Source of the DNA: Muribaculaceae bacterium | GTDB lineage: Bacteria > Bacteroidota > Bacteroidia > Bacteroidales > Muribaculaceae | Reading direction: 5' to 3' | Assembly (NCBI GenBank): GCA_022510505.1 | Contig: JAFLTL010000001.1 | Coordinates: forward strand, 62,001-126,000 | DNA: 64,000 nt | Shown here: positions 38,482 to 48,702 of the stretch, in pieces | Layout of the letters: every line of letters starts with the position of its first letter | Position numbering within the stretch: the first letter of the stretch is position 1 | Position numbers and translations under genes: made by a program | The notes under the pieces: generated by a model | Databases searched by the model: none | What the model saw: only the letters and a program-made list of their open reading frames with translations | What the model was told of the DNA's origin: nothing

Positions 38482-38967
38482 ATGGATTTAGTGGGTCGAT
38501 TAAAAGAATATCTTTCAAAAAATGGCATACCTGTAACTCAATTTGCCGATACATGTAATATTCCAAGACCGACAATTTCACAAATTGTCAATGGTCGGAA
38601 TAAAAAGATAAGTGATGAAATAATATCCAAAATACATCAAGCATTTCCCGATCTATCCATAATGTGGTTAATGTTTGGTGAAGGAGGCATGTTGAATAAT
38701 GGTTATGAGAAACGCATATTGGGTTCATCATTTGAAAAAGACTCCAAAAATGAGAATTTTCAGGGCAATCTATTTTCAGATTCTGCTACAAAAGAAATGG
38801 AGACCATTCAATCCATGAAGATTTCTACTAGAACTAAAGCGGATTCACTTTCATCGGTAAATCTTCAGAATTCATCAAAAGAGCTGGTATCGGACAAAAG
38901 AAAATCAATCACTAATATAGTTGTTTATTTCAGTGATAACAGCTTTCAATCGTTTAGGCCTGAATAA
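38482..38967 (+). CDS. HTH transcriptional regulator (phage-repressor type)
   Basis: A 161-residue protein. Residues 1-75 form a repressor-like helix-turn-helix: LKEYLSKNGIPVTQFADTCNIPRPTISQIVNGRNKKISDEIISKIHQAFPDLSIMWLMFGEG. A low-complexity, Ser/Lys-rich linker follows, then a short conserved-looking tail NIVVYFSDNSFQSF. Proteins of this layout are widespread in Bacteroidales. It is expressed alone from an AT-rich upstream region with repeated TTTAC motifs, suggesting autoregulation. Its 3' end lies 45 bases before the dif-like site. Targets are unknown. Confidence 0.8.
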   Translation: MDLVGRLKEYLSKNGIPVTQFADTCNIPRPTISQIVNGRNKKISDEIISKIHQAFPDLSIMWLMFGEGGMLNNGYEKRILGSSFEKDSKNENFQGNLFSDSATKEMETIQSMKISTRTKADSLSSVNLQNSSKELVSDKRKSITNIVVYFSDNSFQSFRPE

Positions 38968-39012
38968 TGGGAGTATATACAAATTAGCTACCTAATATAA
39001 ACAATTGTTTAA

Positions 39013-39040
39013 TATAAACATAATCCATATTATGTTAAAT
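39013..39040 (+). other. dif: Chromosome dimer resolution site dif (XerC/XerD)
   Basis: The 28 bases divide into an XerC arm TATAAACATAA (39013-39023), a 6-base spacer TCCATA (39024-39029) and an XerD arm TTATGTTAAAT (39030-39040). The XerD arm is identical to that of E. coli dif, and ACATAA/TTATGT flank the spacer as a perfect dyad, as in known dif sites. It lies between convergent genes in an AT-rich gap. The XerC arm start differs from other phyla, which is usual. Nearby, AAACAATTGTTT (38999-39010) is a perfect palindrome, and TAATATAAACA is repeated at 38993-39003 and 39010-39020. Confidence 0.85.
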
Positions 39041-39098
39041 AGAACCGGGAAATATACTTTTAACTCCCTCCGATATATAATGTAATACACTTCCCTTG

Positions 39099-39806
39099 TT
39101 ATCTTTGAACCGGCCATTTATAAGATTTCAGCTCTTTTATCAATTTTTTTTCACATCCATTTAGATAACTATCACACAATGTGTGAAAATTAGCCGAGTG
39201 ATTCATCTCAGTTAAATGCGCTAACTCGTGACATATCACATATTCTCTAAGATATCGTGGTAAGAATATAATCATGTAAGAAAGAGAAATTTCTTTTTTT
39301 GAATTGCAAAATCCCAAAACCTTTTTACCACGTGATATTTTCCATTCTTTTGGATTGACACCTAGCCTATTAGCTGTTTCAATAGCCTGAGGAATTATTA
39401 TATGTGAAGCTATATTGGATGCAATAGTGAGTACTGCCCTATTGAACAATGCATTATATTTGCTTTGCGATACCCATAGCTTTTCGCCAATAATAATATG
39501 ACATTCAGGGAGTTTAATTCTCATTTGAATTTTATCATGCATTATTTTATCAGAAAAAACTTTTAATTGCCAATCTTCAAGAACGATGTCGTGCCATTCC
39601 AATTGTTTTGGTCTATTCGAAAGGATTTCCTTTTCGTAACGTTTCAGAAAAGCTTCTATATCTTTATCAGATACTAATTTGGGACAAATTATTTTCAAAG
39701 TGTTATCATTTATCCATCTTGCTGAGATTCTTCGAGAAGATGGATGATGATATATATGGATTGTCCCGAAGACCGGATGAGAAAATTTTAAACTTCTGCT
39801 TTTCAA
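39099..39806 (-). CDS. YgjP/DUF45-type M48-like zinc metallopeptidase
   Basis: A 235-residue protein of the YgjP (DUF45) family. The zinc site is CHELAHLTEMNHSANFHTL, with the HELAH motif near the C-terminus and a downstream His, as in SprT/WLM-like peptidases. Upstream are the usual SSRRISARWINDNTLKIICP and YLREYV segments. The start is probably TTG at 39806, since the next ATG would remove most of the N-domain. It converges with the HTH gene across the dif site. Its substrate is unknown. Confidence 0.8.
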   Translation of the reverse strand: MKSRSLKFSHPVFGTIHIYHHPSSRRISARWINDNTLKIICPKLVSDKDIEAFLKRYEKEILSNRPKQLEWHDIVLEDWQLKVFSDKIMHDKIQMRIKLPECHIIIGEKLWVSQSKYNALFNRAVLTIASNIASHIIIPQAIETANRLGVNPKEWKISRGKKVLGFCNSKKEISLSYMIIFLPRYLREYVICHELAHLTEMNHSANFHTLCDSYLNGCEKKLIKELKSYKWPVQR

Positions 39807-39980
39807 CTTTTCAATGGGAAGGAATAATAATTAATTATTTGTAAAATTAAATCATATTTGTTTTACGGGCAAGTAATTCTAGTACTCCCCTTTTTTTCTT
39901 TTGAAAGATGGTTAATTTTTGTCAATTTATCCACAATAAGTAATAATCATAAATCGTTATAAAGATGAGAATAAGAAATA

Positions 39981-40169
39981 ATGAGTCAAAATTCCTATAA
40001 TTCTATAATCCACCAACACCTTTACGAAGGTAGGGTTTTTAACGGTTTACCAATTGAATTGAGATTTATACCTCGAAACAGAACGTCTGTAGAAAGCAAA
40101 ATAGAGAATCGACTTAGATTTATAAAATTATTCGCAAAGTTTTATCGGCCTTATTGGTCTTATAATTGA
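39981..40169 (+). CDS. Possible small basic protein, unknown
   Basis: A 62-codon frame from ATG (MSQNSYNSIIHQHLYEGRV) to TGA 53 bases before pfp. It encodes a basic, aromatic-rich peptide with no membrane segment and no family I recognise. A GA-rich stretch precedes the ATG, but no -7 box is evident. It may be spurious. Confidence 0.3.
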   Translation: MSQNSYNSIIHQHLYEGRVFNGLPIELRFIPRNRTSVESKIENRLRFIKLFAKFYRPYWSYN

Positions 40170-40195
40170 GTTTTAAAATCTTCTTTTTATCTTTG
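40166..40195 (+). promoter_or_regulatory. Promoter of pfp
   Basis: TTG (40166-40168) and TATCTTTG (40188-40195) are 19 bases apart, the canonical Bacteroidetes arrangement. The -7 box ends 27 bases before the ATG. Confidence 0.7.
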
Positions 40196-40222
40196 TAATG
40201 TCATTTAATCCTTTTACAAAAG

Positions 40223-41869
40223 ATGAAAAAGAGTGAATTACAGAAAGCTCGTGCAGCTTATGAACCAAAACTACCTGGAGTTTTAAAGGGAAATGTAAAA
40301 GTGGTGTCGGGTCGTCCGACAAAATCGGTAGCCGATGAGGCTGAGATACAAAAATTATTCCCAAATACGTATGGATTACCTGAGTTGACTTTTGAGAGTT
40401 CATCCGAGAAAGTTTCTGCATCCAAGGCTATCAACGTTGGAGTTATTTTATCAGGTGGTCAAGCACCTGGAGGACATAATGTGATAAGTGGTCTTTTCGA
40501 TGGTATAAAGAAAATCAATGAAGAAAGCCGTTTGTATGGTTTCCTCATGGGGCCTGGCGGTTTTGTTGACCACCAATATATTGAATTGACAGCCGATATT
40601 ATCAAGGAATACAGAAATACTGGAGGTTTTGACATTATAGGTTCGGGGCGTACCAAACTTGAAAAAATAGAACAGTTTGACAAGGGTCTTGAGATTCTGA
40701 AGAAATTAAATATTGATGCTTTGGTAATTATTGGTGGTGATGATTCCAACACCAATGCAGCAGTATTAGCAGAATACTATAAATCTATCAATGCAGGCGT
40801 GCAGGTTATTGGATGTCCTAAAACAATTGACGGTGACCTTAAGAATGATTTGATTGAGACCTCATTTGGCTTTGATACCGCTACAAAAGTTTACAGCGAA
40901 CTGATTGGAAACATACAGCGTGATTGTAATTCAGCGCGAAAGTATTATCATTTTATCAAACTTATGGGACGTTCTGCCTCCCACATTGCCCTTGAATGTG
41001 CACTTCAGACCCAACCGACACTTTGCATTATATCAGAAGAAGTTGAGGCAAAGGAAATGTCGCTTGATGATGTTGTAGAAGAGATCGTTAATACAATAAT
41101 AGATCGTTCCAAAAATGGAATGAATTTCGGAACGGTTTTAATTCCTGAAGGGCTAATTGAATTTATACCTGCAGTTAAAAAGTTAATAGCTGAATTGAAC
41201 GACTTGTTGGCAGCAAAAGCCAGTGAGTTTGCTAGCAAACATCATGGCGAACAACGTCAGTGGGTACTGGAAAACCTTTCGTGCGACAATGCCAAGGTTT
41301 ACGCTTCATTACCAGAGGGAGTTGCACGTCAACTGACTCTTGATCGTGACCCCCACGGGAACGTACAAGTGTCCTTAATTGAAACCGAGAAGCTCCTGAG
41401 TGAGATGGTTGGAAACCGTTTGAGAGTTCTTAAAAAAGAGGGAAAATATAACGGCAAATTTTCTCCCCAGCATCATTTCTTTGGATATGAAGGCCGATGT
41501 GCAGATCCATCAAACTTTGATGCTGATTATTGTTATTCTTTGGGATTTAACGCAGCATGTTTGATAAATTCGGGTGTTACCGGATACATGTCATCGGTAA
41601 GAAATCTTACCAAAAATGCAGAAGAATGGATTGCAGGTGGTATACCGGTAACCATGATGATGAACATGGAGAAAAGACATGGTGAAATGAAACCTGTTAT
41701 TCAGAAAGCTTTGGTCAATCTCAAGGGAAATCCTTTTAGAATATTCAGTGAGTTGCGTGAGAAATGTGCAAAAGGTGTGGAATTTGTATATCCAGGTCCC
41801 ATCCAGTTCTTCGGTCCATCAGAAGTATGTGACCAACCGACTTTGACATTAAAATACGAACACGAATAA
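40223..41869 (+). CDS. pfp: Diphosphate--fructose-6-phosphate 1-phosphotransferase
   Basis: A 548-residue PPi-dependent phosphofructokinase of the long (plant beta-like) clade. It interconverts fructose 6-phosphate and fructose 1,6-bisphosphate reversibly. Diagnostic motifs are GGDDSNTNA, where the second Asp near residue 174 replaces the Gly of ATP enzymes, [12 protein letters not shown] with the PPi-associated Lys, and [36 protein letters not shown] is typical of the long form. It is monocistronic, with a strong promoter upstream and a large hairpin downstream. Confidence 0.96.
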   Translation: MKKSELQKARAAYEPKLPGVLKGNVKVVSGRPTKSVADEAEIQKLFPNTYGLPELTFESSSEKVSASKAINVGVILSGGQAPGGHNVISGLFDGIKKINEESRLYGFLMGPGGFVDHQYIELTADIIKEYRNTGGFDIIGSGRTKLEKIEQFDKGLEILKKLNIDALVIIGGDDSNTNAAVLAEYYKSINAGVQVIGCPKTIDGDLKNDLIETSFGFDTATKVYSELIGNIQRDCNSARKYYHFIKLMGRSASHIALECALQTQPTLCIISEEVEAKEMSLDDVVEEIVNTIIDRSKNGMNFGTVLIPEGLIEFIPAVKKLIAELNDLLAAKASEFASKHHGEQRQWVLENLSCDNAKVYASLPEGVARQLTLDRDPHGNVQVSLIETEKLLSEMVGNRLRVLKKEGKYNGKFSPQHHFFGYEGRCADPSNFDADYCYSLGFNAACLINSGVTGYMSSVRNLTKNAEEWIAGGIPVTMMMNMEKRHGEMKPVIQKALVNLKGNPFRIFSELREKCAKGVEFVYPGPIQFFGPSEVCDQPTLTLKYEHE

Positions 41870-41893
41870 ATTTCGTTGAGATCAAGAGAAAGG

Positions 41894-41927
41894 ACGGACG
41901 CACTTAGATAGATCACAGTGCGTCCGT
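41894..41927. terminator. Strong hairpin between pfp and tadA
   Basis: ACGGACGCACT (41894-41904) pairs perfectly over 11 bases with AGTGCGTCCGT (41917-41927) around a 12-base loop. The following TCTGCTTATAATTT is only weakly T-rich, so it may stop transcription poorly or act as a processing or stability element at the pfp 3' end. Confidence 0.5.
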
Positions 41928-41949
41928 TCTGCTTATAATTTGAGATTCT

Positions 41950-42393
41950 ATGAGGGATAACCTTTATTTCATGAGAATGGCCTTGGAGGAGGCTAAGATC
42001 GCATTTTCAGAAGGAGAGATTCCTATTGGTGCAGTTGTCGTCAATCAGGGTAAAATCATTGGTAGGGGACATAACATGACTCAACAATTAAACGATGTCA
42101 CAGCACACGCTGAGATGCTGGCTATAACAGCGGCTTCAGAATCGCTCAATGGTAAATATCTCAAGAATTCATCATTATATGTTACCTTAGAACCATGCAT
42201 TATGTGTGCCGGAGCCATAGACTGGAGTCAGATCAGTGCATTGTATTTTGGGGCGCATGATCCGAGGAAAGGATATTCCTCGGTCATTAAAGGCAATGAC
42301 GGTCTATTCCGCCGGAACATGAAGATTGAATCAGGATTATTAAAGGAAGAATCTTTAGAGCTTTTGAAATCTTTCTTCAGGAATCTCCGTTAA
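41950..42393 (+). CDS. tadA: tRNA-specific adenosine deaminase
   Basis: A 147-residue zinc deaminase that makes inosine at the wobble position of tRNA-Arg(ACG). Zinc and catalytic residues lie in TAHAEMLAI (His, Glu) and LEPCIMCAGAI (two Cys). GAHDPRKGY is the usual downstream segment. The last 39 bases overlap the 3' end of the convergent maf gene. Confidence 0.93.
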   Translation: MRDNLYFMRMALEEAKIAFSEGEIPIGAVVVNQGKIIGRGHNMTQQLNDVTAHAEMLAITAASESLNGKYLKNSSLYVTLEPCIMCAGAIDWSQISALYFGAHDPRKGYSSVIKGNDGLFRRNMKIESGLLKEESLELLKSFFRNLR

Positions 42394-42975
42394 TTTCTCA
42401 ATGAGTCTATGAACTGGCAATCCCATTACATTATAAAAATCCCCTTCTATTTTTTCAATACCTACGAGTCCAATCCATTCCTGAATACCATAGGCTCCGG
42501 CTTTATCAAACGGCTTATAATTAAGAATATACCAATTAATTATATTATCGGTTAAATTTCCGAATTTTACTTTTGTTGTCTCGTAAAAAGAAGACCTCTC
42601 CCCTTTTGAAAAAATAATAGTCACTCCAGTCACGACATAATGGATTTTTCCTGAAAGCTGCTTCAACATTTCAATCGCATCACTCTGAGTTTTGGGCTTT
42701 TCTAAAATGTCGCCGTCTAGTATTACTACGGTATCAGCTGCCAGTAAAGGTATTTTTCTTTCCTTGACAACATCTTTATAGGCCATGGCCTTTCTCTGTG
42801 ATAAAATCAGAGGAACTTCAAAGGGATTTAAAATGTTAAGATGTGATTCATCAATAGTTTTATTATTGACAACTTCAACGTCAAAACCAGATTCTCTAAG
42901 AAGAGAAAGTCGACGTGGTGATCCGCTGGCCAATATAATTCTACCGAAAAAAGGATTAATAGTATTCGGATTCAT
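42355..42975 (-). CDS. maf: Maf-like nucleoside triphosphate pyrophosphatase
   Basis: A 206-residue Maf/YhdE-type house-cleaning enzyme that hydrolyses dTTP, UTP or modified nucleotides. Signatures are IILASGSPRRLSLLRESGF at the N-terminus, IPLLAADTVVILDG, and the late KAGAYGIQEW and FYNVMGLPVHRL. It lies one base after the HU/SPOR gene and converges on tadA with a 39-base overlap. Confidence 0.94.
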   Translation of the reverse strand: MNPNTINPFFGRIILASGSPRRLSLLRESGFDVEVVNNKTIDESHLNILNPFEVPLILSQRKAMAYKDVVKERKIPLLAADTVVILDGDILEKPKTQSDAIEMLKQLSGKIHYVVTGVTIIFSKGERSSFYETTKVKFGNLTDNIINWYILNYKPFDKAGAYGIQEWIGLVGIEKIEGDFYNVMGLPVHRLIEKLTEIPEERFQKL

Positions 42976-42976
42976 T

Positions 42977-43873
42977 TCAATCTATACGAGCCACCCACGA
43001 AGAGGGCCAACGGTTTTTGAAATCATCAGTGATTGACATTGAAATCAATCTTTCTTTTGATTTATCGGAGTAAGCATAAACTCGATAATGATTTTCCTTA
43101 AAGCTTATCCCCAATTCTTCCAATGGATTTTGGGAAATGAATCTTTCAGCTTGTTCCATCGAATCAAAAGATGCAACAATTATTCCATAATGATTTCCAT
43201 TCTGAGGCAATAAACTGTGGGATTTAGGTGCACAAAGGAAAAGCAATTCGTAATCTAATGAATTATCATTAAATAATGCTTCAGGAAACTCGATGGAGGG
43301 CTCGTTGTTAATACTCAAGATGGAAGCTTTGACAATATTAGGCAAATTACTTAAAGGTTCAATAAGCATCGTGGCAAATGAAATGACTATTGCAATCATT
43401 ATAGCCACTTTAACAAATTTTCTTGCAATAAACCCAATTTGTTTTTTTTCTACCTTTACGGCAACTTTTTTATCCTCAAGAGAATAAATTCTATAGGGAT
43501 TATAAGCAAAATCACTGGTACTGGGAATAAAGCTAATGTTTTTCCCTAATTTGAGAAAACGTCCGATTCCATCCAGATCAATATGCCCAATTTGATTTAG
43601 TGATTCTTTCCATTCTTCAACTTGCCTGTTGATTTTACTGGTTGCTGAATGATAGGAAATGCTTTCCTTCCTTGATAATGAAGTGCTTAGAATTCCATCG
43701 TCGGCAGTTATATCGGTATTAAATCTTATTTGTCGAGATGGAGCCACACTGATTCCTTTCTTCTCATCATACAATGCAGGCATGTCATAACACACCAACG
43801 CGCCCCATCCTGGTAAAACAATACAATCGTGATGACGAAGCAGATAATGAAGATGTAATAAAATTTCGTTCAC
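42977..43873 (-). CDS. HU/CCDC81-like and SPOR domain membrane protein
   Basis: About 298 residues. The N-terminal region (ILLHLHYLLRHHDCIVLPGWGALVC) matches the prokaryotic HU/CCDC81 domain of Bacteroidetes cell-envelope proteins. One transmembrane helix follows (VKVAIMIAIVISFATMLI), and a C-terminal SPOR-like domain with YGIIVASFDSMEQAERFI probably binds denuded peptidoglycan at division sites. GTG 43873 is preferred to GTG 43897, because the reverse -7 box TAATTTTG (43886-43879) lies between them and homologues start near MNEILLHLHYLL. It is followed after one base by maf. Confidence 0.78.
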   Translation of the reverse strand: MNEILLHLHYLLRHHDCIVLPGWGALVCYDMPALYDEKKGISVAPSRQIRFNTDITADDGILSTSLSRKESISYHSATSKINRQVEEWKESLNQIGHIDLDGIGRFLKLGKNISFIPSTSDFAYNPYRIYSLEDKKVAVKVEKKQIGFIARKFVKVAIMIAIVISFATMLIEPLSNLPNIVKASILSINNEPSIEFPEALFNDNSLDYELLFLCAPKSHSLLPQNGNHYGIIVASFDSMEQAERFISQNPLEELGISFKENHYRVYAYSDKSKERLISMSITDDFKNRWPSSWVARID

Positions 43874-43878
43874 GTATG

Positions 43879-43886
43879 CAAAATTA
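43879..43886 (-). promoter_or_regulatory. -7 box of the HU/SPOR-maf unit
   Basis: The reverse strand reads TAATTTTG only five bases before GTG 43873, implying a leaderless or nearly leaderless mRNA. Confidence 0.45.
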
Positions 43887-43920
43887 AATAAATTCACAGT
43901 AATCTTCCATTAAAATATTT

Positions 43921-43928
43921 TAAATTTG
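43921..43928 (+). promoter_or_regulatory. -7 box of the argE-like gene
   Basis: TAAATTTG ends five bases before ATG 43934, mirroring the divergent gene and again suggesting a nearly leaderless transcript. Confidence 0.45.
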
Positions 43929-43933
43929 TCAAC

Positions 43934-45010
43934 ATGGATAAGGATGAATTATATTACCTTGCTATAGACCTTCTTAAGAAACTCATTTCAATTCCTCGTT
44001 ATAGCAGGGATGAAACAAAAGGTGCCGACTTAGTGGAAGAATTCCTAAGAAACAATTTGACTAACCAGGTTGTAATTGTTAGATATGGGAATAATATCCT
44101 TGTAAAAAATAACAAAACCGATTCTAGTAGACCCACAGTCCTTTTAAACTCCCACATAGATACTGTTAAACCGGTTTCAGGATGGAGACATGATCCCCAT
44201 GATCCAATCTATATCAACCAAGATGACAAACTGTTTGGGTTAGGAAGCAATGATGCAGGTGCTTCTTTAGTTAGCTTATTAGCTGCTTTTATGTATTTCA
44301 CTGTTAATGCTATCCCATGTTCCTACAATCTTCAAATGCTTGTTAGTGCCGAAGAAGAAGTAAGCGGCAAAGATGGGATTGAGTCAATGTTACCCTATCT
44401 TGATCATATAGACTTTGCTATTGTTGGTGAACCCACAATGATGGAAATCGGAGTTGCCGAGAAGGGTCTTGTGGTTATAGATGGAGAAGTAAGAGGTATA
44501 GCCGGTCATGCCGCCCGCGATGAAGGTGAGAATGCCATTTATAAGGCCATACCCATTATAAAAAGCATAGGAGAATTGTCCTTTCCGGTTGAATCGAAAT
44601 GGTTAGGAAAGATAAAAATCAATGTCACCCAGATAGAAGCCGGAACCCAGCATAATGTAATACCCGATTCATGCCGTTTTGTAATTGACATGAGAACTAT
44701 AGATACATGGTCAAATGAAAAAACTTTCGAATATCTAAAAAAGGTTCTGCCCTCTTATACGCAATTGCAACCAAGGTCATTAAGGCTTAATCCTTCTTCT
44801 ATATCCTTAAATAATCCTGTGGTTAAACGGTTGCAACTTCTAGGGAAAAAACCTTTTGGATCTCCAACTTTGAGTGATCAGGCTTTAATGCCGTGGCCTT
44901 CAATGAAAATAGGACCCGGTAATTCGTCCAGGTCCCACACTTCTGACGAATTTGTTCACCTGTATGAAATAAGAGATGCCATTGAAACATATATTAAGGT
45001 CTTATTTTGA
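43934..45010 (+). CDS. M20 metallohydrolase, ArgE-type N-acyl-ornithine deacylase
   Basis: A 358-residue di-zinc hydrolase. It carries the M20 ligands: LLNSHIDTVKP (His, Asp), GLGSNDAGASLVSLL (bridging Asp), SAEEEVSGKDGIES (catalytic Glu), IVGEPTMMEIGVAEKG and SRSHTSDEFV (last His). The sequence follows the Bacteroidales argE branch, whose arginine pathway in some members uses succinylated intermediates, so acetyl versus succinyl specificity is open. No other arginine gene is nearby. It has its own -7 box and stops 54 bases before pyrG. Confidence 0.85.
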   Translation: MDKDELYYLAIDLLKKLISIPRYSRDETKGADLVEEFLRNNLTNQVVIVRYGNNILVKNNKTDSSRPTVLLNSHIDTVKPVSGWRHDPHDPIYINQDDKLFGLGSNDAGASLVSLLAAFMYFTVNAIPCSYNLQMLVSAEEEVSGKDGIESMLPYLDHIDFAIVGEPTMMEIGVAEKGLVVIDGEVRGIAGHAARDEGENAIYKAIPIIKSIGELSFPVESKWLGKIKINVTQIEAGTQHNVIPDSCRFVIDMRTIDTWSNEKTFEYLKKVLPSYTQLQPRSLRLNPSSISLNNPVVKRLQLLGKKPFGSPTLSDQALMPWPSMKIGPGNSSRSHTSDEFVHLYEIRDAIETYIKVLF

Positions 45011-45021
45011 TAAATTTTTAA

Positions 45022-45029
45022 TATCTTTG
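45022..45029 (+). promoter_or_regulatory. -7 box of pyrG
   Basis: TATCTTTG lies 35 bases before the GTG start. The -33 position lacks a good TTTG. Confidence 0.5.
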
Positions 45030-45037
45030 CATCTTAG

Positions 45038-46690
<1,653 letters not shown>

Positions 46691-46710
46691 AACATGAGAA
46701 AATAGAATCG

Positions 46711-48630
46711 ATGGATAAAAACACTATAACCGGATTCATTTTGATGGCCTTGGTAATTCTGCTTTTCACATGGTGGAATAAACCAAGTGAAGAAGAACTC
46801 GAGGCTCGAAGAGTACAACAGGAACAGGCTGCCGCTTTAGAGAGGGAGTTGGGTGAAACAAAGTCTGTAGATATTCCAGTAGCTGATTTTTCCGATTTGT
46901 TTTCAGGACAAGATAGCATTGTGTCTCTATCAAACGATGTAATGCAAATTCAAATCTCATCGAAAGGTGGCAAAATCAGTAATGTTACCCTTAATAATTA
47001 TTTGAGTTATGCAACCGGTTATCAGGATACAGTCCCAGTTGAACTGATTACTCCAGAGATTTCCAATTATGGATTTATTTTTACCAGTGCATCTAGAAGA
47101 TTTGACACTTCCGACTATTACTTTGAGCCTAATATAATCAACGATTCAGTTGTGGAAATGAAACTTGACTTCACTAAGATTCTTTTCCCCGACCAAGAGG
47201 TTTTGCCATTCTTGAGCCAGGACTCAGTGGCCAATGACTCTGCAATGAAAAATTTTGAAAGAGCTTCAAATCCATCGTCACAATTTACTATACGTTACAC
47301 ACTTAAACAAGGAAGCTACATTGTTTCAATGGAGGTTCTTCAGAATGGCATGGAAAAGGTTATTCCTTCGTCAAACGCAACCACCGATTTCCATTGGAAC
47401 TATAAGATGCCACGTTTTGAAACCGGAAGAACGTTCGAAGATAACAGAAGTTCTCTAACCTTCAAATATTTTGGCGATAGCCCCGATGATCTTAGTTCAA
47501 ATAAAAATGATACGGAATCATTGCGTCAGAGAGTTAAATGGATGGCATTTAAGAATCAGTTCTTCTCGATTGTGATGCTTCCACAGACAACTTTCACAGG
47601 GGCCGAAGTGAAATCGACTTTCCTAAAGGATAATCCCGATTTTTTAAAGGAAATGAATGTCGAGGGAACTTTGGAATATTCCTCATTATCAAAAAATCCT
47701 ATCAACATCGATATCTTTTTTGGTCCTAACCTCTATCCCCTTTTGAAGTCTCTCGACAATGAGCTTGATTCAAACGAGAACCTTCAGTTGACAAGACTGA
47801 TTCCCATGGGGTGGCCAATAGTTAGGTGGATCAGCACATTGATAATAATCCCAACATTTACGTGGATGGGAACATTCATTCATAATTATGGTATCATAAT
47901 TTTAGTATTGACTGTTCTTCTTAAGATTATCCTTTTCCCTCTAACCTATAAAAGCCTTGTATCTCAAGCAAAAATGAGAGTTTTGCAACCCGAGATTAAA
48001 GAAATCAATGAAAAATATCCCGGTCAACAAAATGCTATGGTTCGTAATTCCAAAACCATGGCATTATATAGCAAGGCTGGAGCCAGTCCCATGTCAGGTT
48101 GTATCCCAATGCTTCTGCAGTGGCCTATCCTGATTGCGATGTTTTGGTTCTTTCCCTCGTGTATAGAACTCAGAGGACAATCTTTCCTGTGGGCTCATAA
48201 TCTGGCAGCGCCCGACGTGATAGCAACTCTCCCATTCACTATTCCTTTCTACGGAAATAAAGTCAGCCTTTTCTGTCTGTTGATGACAGCGGTGAATATT
48301 ATATTCACATGGATGAACATGCAATCTCAGGCCTCGACTAATTCTATGCCGGGAATGAAATGGATGATGTATCTTATGCCAGTGATGTTCTTGTTCTTCT
48401 TCAATGATTATGCCGCTGCTCTGAGCTATTATTATCTTTTGTCAATGCTTATCAGTATTATAATGACATTGATTGTTCGTTGGACCCTTAATGAGGAGAA
48501 ACTGAGAGCAAAACTTCTTGCACGTGCTGCAAAACCGGCCAAGAAGTCAAAATGGGTACAGAGATTGGAAGAAGTTCAGAAACAACAACAGGCCTTGATG
48601 AGAGAACAACAGAAAAGAAAGGGCCGATAA
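46711..48630 (+). CDS. yidC: Membrane protein insertase YidC
   Basis: A 639-residue inner-membrane insertase of the long Gram-negative type. It has an N-terminal anchor (NTITGFILMALVILLFTWW), a large periplasmic P1 domain to about residue 370, then the conserved five-helix core with YGIIILVLTVLLKIILFPLTYKS, a charged cytoplasmic loop (MRVLQPEIKEINEKYPGQ) and GCIPMLLQWPILIAMFWFF. The basic tail is Lys/Gln-rich. ATG 46711 is preferred to a TTG that overlaps the pyrG stop. The next gene has its own -7 box. Confidence 0.96.
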   Translation: MDKNTITGFILMALVILLFTWWNKPSEEELEARRVQQEQAAALERELGETKSVDIPVADFSDLFSGQDSIVSLSNDVMQIQISSKGGKISNVTLNNYLSYATGYQDTVPVELITPEISNYGFIFTSASRRFDTSDYYFEPNIINDSVVEMKLDFTKILFPDQEVLPFLSQDSVANDSAMKNFERASNPSSQFTIRYTLKQGSYIVSMEVLQNGMEKVIPSSNATTDFHWNYKMPRFETGRTFEDNRSSLTFKYFGDSPDDLSSNKNDTESLRQRVKWMAFKNQFFSIVMLPQTTFTGAEVKSTFLKDNPDFLKEMNVEGTLEYSSLSKNPINIDIFFGPNLYPLLKSLDNELDSNENLQLTRLIPMGWPIVRWISTLIIIPTFTWMGTFIHNYGIIILVLTVLLKIILFPLTYKSLVSQAKMRVLQPEIKEINEKYPGQQNAMVRNSKTMALYSKAGASPMSGCIPMLLQWPILIAMFWFFPSCIELRGQSFLWAHNLAAPDVIATLPFTIPFYGNKVSLFCLLMTAVNIIFTWMNMQSQASTNSMPGMKWMMYLMPVMFLFFFNDYAAALSYYYLLSMLISIIMTLIVRWTLNEEKLRAKLLARAAKPAKKSKWVQRLEEVQKQQQALMREQQKRKGR

Positions 48631-48676
48631 ACGATGGTTTAATAAAATTTAACATTTATTACGTTAAATAGATAGT

Positions 48677-48684
48677 TAACTTTG
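48677..48684 (+). promoter_or_regulatory. -7 box of the psd-envC operon
   Basis: TAACTTTG ends 18 bases before the psd ATG at 48703. Confidence 0.5.
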
Positions 48685-48702
48685 TAAAAAGTCCATATAG
48701 AG

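Larger units (their letters stand above)
39807..40222. other. AT-rich gap upstream of pfp
   Basis: This 416-base gap contains a TTATCCACA sequence (39927-39935, consensus DnaA box), one possible small ORF at 39981-40169, and the pfp promoter at its right end. Nothing else is recognised. Confidence 0.5.

Noticed and set aside
38158-39935. DnaA-box-like TTATTCACA (38158-38166) and TTATCCACA (39927-39935) suggesting an origin
   Set aside because: Only two boxes, 1.8 kb apart, in AT-rich DNA. No dnaA or cluster of boxes, and the dif site plus the skew direction point to a terminus instead.
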